Shown here: positions 53,901 through 60,467 of the stretch, in pieces
How the letters are laid out: each line of letters begins with the position of its first letter
Position numbering within the stretch: the first letter of the stretch is position 1
Assembly (NCBI GenBank): GCA_022360055.1
Contig: JAKSDO010000263.1
Location: 1-62,866 of the forward strand
Source: Cytophagales bacterium
GTDB taxonomy: Bacteria; Bacteroidota; Bacteroidia; Cytophagales; Cyclobacteriaceae
Direction of reading: 5' to 3'
Length of the DNA stretch: 62,866 bases
Notes under the pieces: model-generated
What the model was told of the DNA's origin: nothing
Databases searched by the model: none
The model's input: the letters and a program-made list of their open reading frames with translations, nothing else
Position numbers and translations under genes: made by a program

Positions 53901-55031
53901 AATCCATGTGATCCCGTTTTTTTGCTTCAGCATGGCATTAATTTCCCCGCCGATGGCCGTTCCTTGCCGATCAATTTTTACGATCGGGTGAAATTCAAAC
54001 TGCTTGCGATTGAGATAGGTATATGAAAGACCGTCGTTGGTACCCATCCACAGCATTCCGGACCGGTCAATATGCGTATTGATCACGACATCATTTCCAA
54101 GCGAATTGTACCGATAGGGATCGTGCCTAAAGGTCTTAAAGGCTTCCTCATCCACATCCATCACGAGCAATCCCTCGTCCGTTCCCAGCCATAATTCCCC
54201 TTCAAAAGGACCGGAAATTGCTTTGATCGAATTATTCACGATCCCTTCAAAACCCAACTCCTTTCTGTACACCTTGTACGTATAGGTTTCGAGATCAAAT
54301 CTGGCGAGACCGGTTTGAGATCCTACCCACAGAACCGATGGGTCGTCTGCCAGATGCAAGGATATGATGAGGTTGTTAATCGGATCATTCACATATCGTT
54401 TCCTTACCTGAAAATGTCGAAAAACATTTGTTTCCGGATCAAAGCGATTCAACCCGTCAAAAGTTCCTATCCACAGAAACCCATTGGGACCTTCTACAAT
54501 GGAACGAACGATATCGTGCGATAAACCGAAACCTGTGGTATCTTTCGCAAAGCGGGCATACGTATCTCGTATGGGGTCGTACTTTATGAGGCCGACATTT
54601 GAGCCCAACCAGATCGCCGAATCCGAACCGACACAAATCGCCCGGATGAAATTCAACTGTCCCGATCTGTCAAAATTGACGGATCTGAATTTGCCGGTCT
54701 CCCGGATGTACGTACTTAACCCGTAAGCTGTCCCCAACCATAGATTGCCTTTACTGTCCATATCGATGCAGTGAACGGTTGAGTTGCCAATGGATGTGCT
54801 GTCTTTGGGGTCGTTATAATAGGTCTTAAAGGTATAGCCGTCATACCTGTTCAATCCCTTGTCGGTAGATATCCACAAAAACCCATCCTTATCCTGAAAC
54901 ACGGAATAAACAATCGGGTTTGATAATCCGTCTTTAATACTCAGATGATTAAAGGCCGGATTCTGAATCCCAAAGGAAGGCTGAAAAACAGCCGGGACAA
55001 AAAAACAGAAAATGAATATCGATCGCCTCAT
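50952..55031 (-). CDS. Hybrid two-component system regulator (HTCS)
   Basis: 1359 residues, all parts on one chain. Signal peptide (ends near PSFG), then two sets of Reg_prop beta-propeller repeats (e.g. GFLWISTDKGLNRYDGYTF, LWLGTDEGLLVMD) to about 700 and a Y_Y_Y domain (about 700-785). A transmembrane helix lies near 800, followed by HisKA with HEIKTPLTLILG (His about 847), HATPase (NAFKFCGE, GDSGNGI, GTGIGLSL), receiver (VVEDNHD, phospho-Asp in IIISDIMMPKMNG about 1157, TKPF Lys) and AraC-type DNA-binding domain (about 1255-1355). It senses an oligosaccharide in the periplasm and activates the adjacent susCD operon. Candidate -7 box at 55077. Confidence 0.97.
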   Translation of the reverse strand: MRRSIFIFCFFVPAVFQPSFGIQNPAFNHLSIKDGLSNPIVYSVFQDKDGFLWISTDKGLNRYDGYTFKTYYNDPKDSTSIGNSTVHCIDMDSKGNLWLGTAYGLSTYIRETGKFRSVNFDRSGQLNFIRAICVGSDSAIWLGSNVGLIKYDPIRDTYARFAKDTTGFGLSHDIVRSIVEGPNGFLWIGTFDGLNRFDPETNVFRHFQVRKRYVNDPINNLIISLHLADDPSVLWVGSQTGLARFDLETYTYKVYRKELGFEGIVNNSIKAISGPFEGELWLGTDEGLLVMDVDEEAFKTFRHDPYRYNSLGNDVVINTHIDRSGMLWMGTNDGLSYTYLNRKQFEFHPIVKIDRQGTAIGGEINAMLKQKNGITWIGGTSGMARIDPRGDQIWYHAEMKVGLASNKILDLYEDQSANLWACTSWGLNLYRPASDKFLYLDIQDDPRASKYVSSIIEYDPGKYIVGSSGKGLLKFDINSVRNIDGINADVDFVFLKEITVNDMSEGKPGEIWVASNSGEVYKYLIDEDKLELYFLKNQRLENDVYSVNCLYYDSKDQLWTGTRNGAYRLKPSSGYFEWVEEIGDIEIFGIEEDRSAGKLWMSTANSIVELDEEGKLLNKYMVETDLPIKRLVPNSTFTDEEGLLYFGGIDGYISFHPKHIHIDDYIPKTLITGINVDNTDLASGLVINGRTVVEKSIHLMDELKLKYDENSIEFSFSPLHYVSPKSNQFTYFLEHFDSEWRYTDGHQPYALYSNLKPGEYLFKVKGANPDGVWNEHASTVKVTIDPPWWASPMAFISYFTAILVVGIFAARQTIIRTRLKNELRFEQLQHERDEELHQLKMRFFTNISHEIKTPLTLILGPVDQMIHRFSDKVLLGQLNMMKRNATRLLRLINQIMDMRKLEKGELRLTLQNGDLVGMVKEICAYFSELSRMDGIKYSFSSSHSELFCQFDKDKIDKILFNLLSNAFKFCGERGAVAVVLNFPVMSKGPEVIEIAVGDSGNGIREEHLAHIFDRFYQVNDGDSDAVKGTGIGLSLSRDYARLHGGDILVESEVGTGSTFRLHIPMKPLETNECPALQNEVSHIGFPESVEPVSPADKNEKDTGARTELPVVLVVEDNHDMRHFIRDNLEIQFRILEAEDGKKGFELAEAHDPDIIISDIMMPKMNGLELCNKIKSTFETSHIPVILLTAKTSPENVLEGLKEGADDYITKPFFVKQLLARIENLVRTRSLLMEKFKKSSVVTPSDIASSDLDEEFIGNVVGIIEKHIGDPELSIVYLAKNMAMSHSSIYKKIKAITGLSGNEFIRNIRLKRAAQLLQSKRLNVSEVIFQVGFNNRSYFSKCFQEMHGMTPKQFASRANT

Positions 55032-55076
55032 TTACCAGCTTAATTTTTCCAATACCACGTTCCCGTGGAATTTTAT

Positions 55077-55084
55077 CAAAATTA
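55077..55084 (-). promoter_or_regulatory. Candidate -7 element (TAATTTTG) of the HTCS gene
   Basis: Perfect TAnnTTTG about 45 bp before the HTCS start codon. The leader between them contains CCACG-TTCC-CGTGG, a small hairpin (55057-55070). No properly spaced -33 TTG. Confidence 0.35.
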
Positions 55085-55248
55085 GTGAATTGCCATCAAG
55101 CCGAAAAATTATAAATTTTTCCCGGCTGCGGCAAGGCAGGCGCCCGATAAGCCTTTCTCCGGCCGCACACAACGGGTGAAGACGAAATGGGAACAGACGT
55201 TTCCATGCGTGACCGATCATCAAGTTTAGTTGATCGTCAAGCTGCTAA

Positions 55249-55428
55249 AAACCACGCACAGGCAATAATCTCCGGAATGATACTTTTTCGGGTGAAATGA
55301 ATGATGTACTGATGCGGAACCGATTACTCAGTCCGGCTGAGATCAAACAGATGAGCGAGATATCACCGGAAGAGCTGAAAACCATGCTGGTAAAAAACAG
55401 GACTATAATTAATTTTGATGCTCCGTAA
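55249..55428 (+). pseudogene. C-terminal gene fragment, unidentified
   Basis: A 59-residue open frame after a TAA reads NDTFSGEMNDVLMRN and LLSPAEIKQMSEISPEEL, ending VKNRTIINFDAP. It looks like genuine protein (helix-turn pattern, balanced charges) and lacks a plausible start, so it is probably the 3' end of a lost gene. I cannot name the family. Confidence 0.35.
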
Positions 55429-55448
55429 ACCATAAAAATTAATTGAAA

Positions 55449-55605
55449 ATGAAGAGAAACAAGTGTATAAGATCGGTGGCAAGCTTTGTGATGCTTATAC
55501 TTTCCATAGTTAGCCCGGCGCAAAAACCCATTCCCGGGTGAGGTTACTACATGGCATTTCTACAAATTAAAGACGACCGGTAAATGCGTGTATCGAGTCA
55601 ATTAA
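55449..55605 (+). pseudogene. Signal-peptide fragment of a secreted protein, frameshifted
   Basis: ATG 55449 begins MKRNKCIRSVASFVMLILSI, a normal signal peptide ending SPAQ, then KPIPG and a TGA. Reading on in another frame from 55540 gives EVTTWHFYKLKTTGKCVYRVN. The PIPG-E-x-x-TWHxF order resembles the start of secreted carbohydrate esterases. Only about 50 codons remain before a second stop. A decayed gene. Confidence 0.4.
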
Positions 55606-55650
55606 TCCTAAATAAAGAAAGCAAACAGATCAAAAATTGTCGTGCCTGAA

Positions 55651-56736
55651 ATGAAAAACGCCACAAAAAAAATGACCCTTGCTGCTATCTTAGTCAGCTT
55701 GACTATTTCAGCAAATGCCCAGCCGGGGCAGAGCCCATCCGATAAATACAAGGATGCCTATAAAAAATATATAAATAATAGCTGCCCTATCCCGAAAGAT
55801 AGTATACGACATTTTGTATACTTTTCTCGCGACAGGGAGGCAATTATTGGCCATCCCCTACTTACAAACCTTAGGTTTAAAGGTGCTCAAATAATGTATT
55901 CGTGGAAAGACCTTGAACCCAAAAAAGGTCAGTACGATTTCTCAAAAATCAGAAAAGATTACGAGTACTTAGGAAAATATAAAAAGAAGCTCTTTATACA
56001 GTTACAGGATGTTACATTTAATAAAAAATACAAGGCAATTCCCCCATACCTAAACTCCGATGAATATGATGGTGGAGCCATATTGGCTTATAGTGATCAT
56101 GGTTTGCCAGAAGGTTGGGTGGCAAAACGTTGGAACAAAAAGGTGAGAGAAAGATTTGCATTATTGTTAATAGCATTAGGGAAAGAATTTGATGGTAAAA
56201 TTGAAGGAATCAACCTTCAAGAAACATCTATTGGAGTAATTCCCAAAACGGATACCACTTTTTCCGAGCAAAAATATGTAGCTGGCTTAAAAGCGAATAT
56301 GCTTACTTTAAAAAAGGCATTTCCCAATTCAACAACCATAATTTACGCAAATTTCATCCCGGGAGAATTTTTGCCCTGGGTAGATAAAGGTTACCTGAAA
56401 GGAATTTACAAATACGGAGAAGAAATAGGTGTAGGACTTGGTGCGCCGGACTTAATGGTAACCAGAAAGGGGCAATTGAACCATGCTCTCACACAAATGC
56501 ATGAAGGGAAATATACCGTACCTCTTGGCATAGCGGTTCAAGATGGCAATTATATTGGGAAAACAGGTGCCGACGAAGATTACAATGAGCATATGGATAA
56601 GGGGAATAGAGCGCGCAGTAACATAGTTCCTATGCTTCATGGATTCGCAAAAGACTTCTTAAGAGTAAATTATATGTTTTGGGTTAATCAAGAGCCATAC
56701 TTTAAAGAAGATGTTTTGCCTTGTTTTACGAATTGA
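55651..56736 (+). CDS. Secreted TIM-barrel glycosidase-like protein
   Basis: 361 residues from ATG 55651 (MKNATKKMTL); a GTG three codons earlier is possible. Signal peptide to about ANAQ. A barrel start of the GH-A kind is seen: FKGAQIMYSWKDLEPKKGQYDFSKI, KKLFIQLQDVTF, then GKIEGINLQETSIGV with a likely acid/base Glu, and YMFWVNQEPYF near the end with a second Glu. It resembles GH42/GH5-type hypothetical proteins, but the family is not certain. Codon use is much more A-rich than in the PUL genes, suggesting separate origin. It converges with the intron-like segment. Confidence 0.6.
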   Translation: MKNATKKMTLAAILVSLTISANAQPGQSPSDKYKDAYKKYINNSCPIPKDSIRHFVYFSRDREAIIGHPLLTNLRFKGAQIMYSWKDLEPKKGQYDFSKIRKDYEYLGKYKKKLFIQLQDVTFNKKYKAIPPYLNSDEYDGGAILAYSDHGLPEGWVAKRWNKKVRERFALLLIALGKEFDGKIEGINLQETSIGVIPKTDTTFSEQKYVAGLKANMLTLKKAFPNSTTIIYANFIPGEFLPWVDKGYLKGIYKYGEEIGVGLGAPDLMVTRKGQLNHALTQMHEGKYTVPLGIAVQDGNYIGKTGADEDYNEHMDKGNRARSNIVPMLHGFAKDFLRVNYMFWVNQEPYFKEDVLPCFTN

Positions 56737-56750
56737 TGAAAAAATACCGG

Positions 56751-56865
56751 GTATGAGTAGACGGCAGGCGGTCATATGACCGCCTGTGCGCCGCTCACAC
56801 CATCATATTCCGGTTTCCTCGGGACAGGCTGTACGGTTCTCGTATACGGCGGTTCATCAAGTCAT
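56751..56865 (-). mobile_element. Group II intron 3' end (domains V-VI), disrupted relic
   Basis: The minus strand reads GATGAACCGCCGTATACGAG then AACCGTAC, the 5' half of a group II domain V of the ACCGCCGTAT type. Domain V should close with GTACGGTGGTGTGAGAGG. Instead about 28 bp of other sequence intervene before TGGTGTGAG. Then comes a domain VI-like hairpin, the palindrome CAGGCGGTCATATGACCGCC (plus TG), and an end CTACTCATAC close to the usual CCTACTCGAT. No reverse transcriptase gene is present. The 80 bp upstream up to the CRTAC1 stop may also belong to it. A 5'-truncated, inactive copy. Confidence 0.5.
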
Positions 56866-56945
56866 CGAAAAGTGAATCACGCTTTATCGGTGTGATGTGT
56901 CGGCAGGTGTCAGATAAAGGAGATGCTTCCTGTGGCTTGAACATT

Positions 56946-59900
56946 TTAATCCAATAAAAATATGCTGGCCGAATCATTATTCCGGGAAACGGCCAAAATA
57001 CGCTGTCCACTATTAAATGACAATATCTTCATGTCTCGCACATTTCCATCTATCCATATAGGGGTCAACACATCATGTGCCACCTTCATTTCTCGCTCAT
57101 AATACCGAAGAACAACCCCTTTTGAAGCATCCAACATTCCAATCTGCGGTTTGAAATCATGGAAATTACCCCCGGCTATGATCTCGACGTTGCCATCGCC
57201 GTCTATATCACTTTTAACAAAAGAATTTACTTGAGAAAACTGTACGAGTTCAGGTAATTTGCGCAATAAAAAGCTTCCATTATTGTTTTCCAACCAGCAA
57301 GATTCCAATAAATATGCTTGAGTGCGGTAGGTTTTTTCCAGCAATTCCGGTCCAAGGATATCATAGATGGTGGCACCTGCATAAGAAACATAATTTGGAA
57401 ATCTTTTCTCCAGTGGTTTAAGCTGACTTAATAGTTCATCCCGTGAATGAAATGGGTAACTTCTGCCCTGAATGTAGTAGCACATTATGGGGTCATTCAT
57501 TCCGTTATTATCAAAATCTTCAGCAAAAAGCTCGATCGGTTCATGAGCTGTTGCTTTTAATTGGAAATTGGTTCCTGCATTACCCAACAAATAATCCATA
57601 TCGCCATCTTCATCCAAATCAATTTGCTCAATGGACGTCCACCAACCATTACTCTTATCAAGTGATTTCTCTTCCCGCCTTACAAGTTTACCGTTCTCAT
57701 TTTTAAAGATTTCAACCCTCATCCATTCTCCGACAATAATAAGATCAAGCCAACTATCTCCATCATAGTCAGTCCACAATGCATCGGTCACCATTCCAAT
57801 CTTACTAAGGGATGCCGAAACTTCAGCTATAGCCTTAGTAAACAAAACTTTTCCCGATTTGCTGTCGTTCCTCAGAACAAAGCTTTCAGGTGAAAACGGA
57901 TACTTCAATCCCAGGTGTCTTCCTCCGACAAACAAATCCAGGTCTCCGTCTTTATCAAAATCGCCGGATGTAACACACGATCCACTGGTACTTTCCCGGG
58001 GCAGACTTTTAGTTGAATCCCGGAATCGACCTTTCCCGTCATTGAGATACAGCCTGTCCTGATACTGCCCGCTCCCGGCCTCAAATTCGATCCCACCGCT
58101 CACAATATACAAATCAGGATCTCCATCCGAATCTGCGTCAAAAAAAAAGGGCTTCATATCCTCCATACAGCTATCCTTTGACCAGGGCTGGGTTTTGCTT
58201 TTAACAAATGTGGCATTATCTGTTCCGAGATATAAGACAGAAGATTGGCCGGTAGCTGCGCCAAAAAACAGATCATCGTTTCCATCTCCATTTACATCGG
58301 CCGTAGCCATCTCGCCTCCCAATCTGGATAACTTATAATGCAACAGTTTTTCTTTGCCAAAATCATCATATTCATTTTCAACATGCTCAAAATCAATCCC
58401 CGAACCTGATGTCACATCAGTAGCAAAGGTCTTATTGGGTTTTGTTTTAATCTGACCCTCCGCAGGTTCGGCCTGATCAAATGATACTTCGATCAATTGA
58501 TTTGCTGCAATGTTCGAAAGCAACGATTCCCTACCCTCCGGCCAAACGACTCTTAAAGTTGTGATTTGCTCAGCTGAACCCAACCCAATGGTCGAAATGA
58601 AATCCGAACTTGACAGATATCCTCGCGTATTATATACCTCCTGGAATATGGTTCTATCTTCTGTTTCTATCCAGATCTTGGCACCGATCCCCTGAGCGTT
58701 GAGTTTGCTTCCGACCAAGCGAATTTTTATATAGTTGTGTTCCGAGAAAAACTCATGATCATTCCTTATCAGGGTTACTGTCTGATTAAGGTTATTTGTG
58801 ATTAAATCATAGTCACCGTCATTATCAAAATCAGCATAAGCGGCACCATTTGAAATGTTTTTCTGGTCCAAACCCCAATCCCCTGTCATATCGGAAAAAT
58901 TCAATCCATCCTCATTTTTGTAGATATAATTTTCCAATTTGGTTGTTGGCAATTCTTCAATGAGTCTGAGATAATTAACCTCTTGTCCGCGTTCTGCAGC
59001 CATTTTATATACATCTGAGGTATGGCGCATATAATCCATATTTGTAATATCTCTCAGGTATCCATTGGTAATAAAAATATCTCTTAACCCATCGTTATCA
59101 AGATCAACTATCAACGGCGACCAGCTCCAATCCGTATTTGATATTCCCGCCAATTGTCCGATCTCACTGAACCTCGGCAATCCATCCGGTGCCAGTCCGC
59201 GATTCAGCTGGAGCATATTTCTCAAAATTTGATGATGAAAACCACTGTCCACCGCCAACTGATATCTTTCGTAACGATCCTGTCCCCGCAATAATTTTTG
59301 CCTGTAATTCTCCTCAGGAAGCATGTCAAGCACCAGAATGTCCGTGTATCCATCATTATTGATATCGGCTATATCAGAACCCATACTCGATTTTGGCATA
59401 ATGGCAAAAACTTGCTTTGACACCTCTCTGAACGATCCATCCTGATTATTTATATAACAATAATCTTGTTCATCATAATCATTTGTTACCAGGATATCGG
59501 GCCAACTATCCTGGTTCATATCCGTGATGGAAGCACTTAAGCCAAAATTAAGTCCTCCTCCGTGGATGCCCGCATCTGTGCTTACCTCGACATAACTTAA
59601 ATTGTCGTTTCTAAACAATTTATTGCCAAAATAGGGGTGCCTGAGATTCCGTAGCTTCTTCGTATTGATAAATGGCGCATAAAAAGAATTTGCATGATTG
59701 AGCAATAGCATATCCAGATCACCATCCAAATCATAATCAAAAAAATATGCCTGATTGGAGAAGGTCCCCATTGCGTCCAATCCATATTCCCTGGCTTTGT
59801 CTTCAAATGTCGGAATTCCGCCGGGTTTGCATCCATTGTTAATGAAAAGTTGGTTTGCTCTATTCGGAAGATTTTTAATGACCGGCAAATTATATCCCTC

Positions 59901-60332
59901 CTTCTGAGAATTCCCGGAATAACAAACATATATATCCAGCCAATTATCTCCATTGATATCTACGATCGTCACTCCGGTTGCCCAATCGTTTCTTCCGGCT
60001 GTCGCGGACTGTCTTGTAATATCCTTAAATTCCCAGTCGCCCAAGTTCAGATATAATTTGTTGCTCACTGAATTACCGGAAAAATAAATATCTGCATATC
60101 CATCATTATTGATATCGCCAACGGCGACACCTCCTCCATTGTATGTGTATTCATTTCTCAGAATATTGTTGTGATGGGTTTCGGTAATGTCATTTTTAAA
60201 TGTAATTCCGGCAGCTATGGGGTCTATAATTGTAAATTCATTTTCCGGAGGAGCGCTACAACCCAATACCAGAATTGCAACGGAAGTGTAAAAAATTTGA
60301 AAATCGAACTTCATAGAGATGATTCTTTTCAT
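56946..60332 (-). CDS. CRTAC1-family FG-GAP/VCBS-repeat lipoprotein
   Basis: 1128 residues; ATG 60332, or 60314 which gives a shorter signal. Lipobox VLGC near 24. Repeated calcium-binding FG-GAP/VCBS units occur throughout: GDINNDGYADIYFSGN, VDINGDNWLDIYV, DYDLDGDLDMLLLNH, ADINNDGYTDILVLDM, then after a central ASPIC/UnbV domain (VGSKLNAQGIGAKIWIET ... VVWPEG) a second set with GDFDKDGDLDLFVGGRH. Two seven-blade propellers are likely. Such proteins are common beside SusCD and sulfatase genes in Bacteroidota; the molecular role is unknown, perhaps surface binding. The following gene upstream is a paralogue. Confidence 0.88.
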   Translation of the reverse strand: MKRIISMKFDFQIFYTSVAILVLGCSAPPENEFTIIDPIAAGITFKNDITETHHNNILRNEYTYNGGGVAVGDINNDGYADIYFSGNSVSNKLYLNLGDWEFKDITRQSATAGRNDWATGVTIVDINGDNWLDIYVCYSGNSQKEGYNLPVIKNLPNRANQLFINNGCKPGGIPTFEDKAREYGLDAMGTFSNQAYFFDYDLDGDLDMLLLNHANSFYAPFINTKKLRNLRHPYFGNKLFRNDNLSYVEVSTDAGIHGGGLNFGLSASITDMNQDSWPDILVTNDYDEQDYCYINNQDGSFREVSKQVFAIMPKSSMGSDIADINNDGYTDILVLDMLPEENYRQKLLRGQDRYERYQLAVDSGFHHQILRNMLQLNRGLAPDGLPRFSEIGQLAGISNTDWSWSPLIVDLDNDGLRDIFITNGYLRDITNMDYMRHTSDVYKMAAERGQEVNYLRLIEELPTTKLENYIYKNEDGLNFSDMTGDWGLDQKNISNGAAYADFDNDGDYDLITNNLNQTVTLIRNDHEFFSEHNYIKIRLVGSKLNAQGIGAKIWIETEDRTIFQEVYNTRGYLSSSDFISTIGLGSAEQITTLRVVWPEGRESLLSNIAANQLIEVSFDQAEPAEGQIKTKPNKTFATDVTSGSGIDFEHVENEYDDFGKEKLLHYKLSRLGGEMATADVNGDGNDDLFFGAATGQSSVLYLGTDNATFVKSKTQPWSKDSCMEDMKPFFFDADSDGDPDLYIVSGGIEFEAGSGQYQDRLYLNDGKGRFRDSTKSLPRESTSGSCVTSGDFDKDGDLDLFVGGRHLGLKYPFSPESFVLRNDSKSGKVLFTKAIAEVSASLSKIGMVTDALWTDYDGDSWLDLIIVGEWMRVEIFKNENGKLVRREEKSLDKSNGWWTSIEQIDLDEDGDMDYLLGNAGTNFQLKATAHEPIELFAEDFDNNGMNDPIMCYYIQGRSYPFHSRDELLSQLKPLEKRFPNYVSYAGATIYDILGPELLEKTYRTQAYLLESCWLENNNGSFLLRKLPELVQFSQVNSFVKSDIDGDGNVEIIAGGNFHDFKPQIGMLDASKGVVLRYYEREMKVAHDVLTPIWIDGNVRDMKILSFNSGQRILAVSRNNDSASIFLLD

Positions 60333-60467
60333 TTTATAGCATATCCATGCAAAATGTCCAATTTGATTACGGATGAACCTGGGAGCATGGGTAAAAAAAT
60401 CATTTTATAAATTGCATATCACATTCCGGCCAACATGGAGAGCAAGTTAATCTTCATCAACCTAGAT

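Noticed and set aside
56766-56787. 22 bp palindrome as a stand-alone operator
   Set aside because: It is better explained as the domain VI-like hairpin of the group II intron relic.
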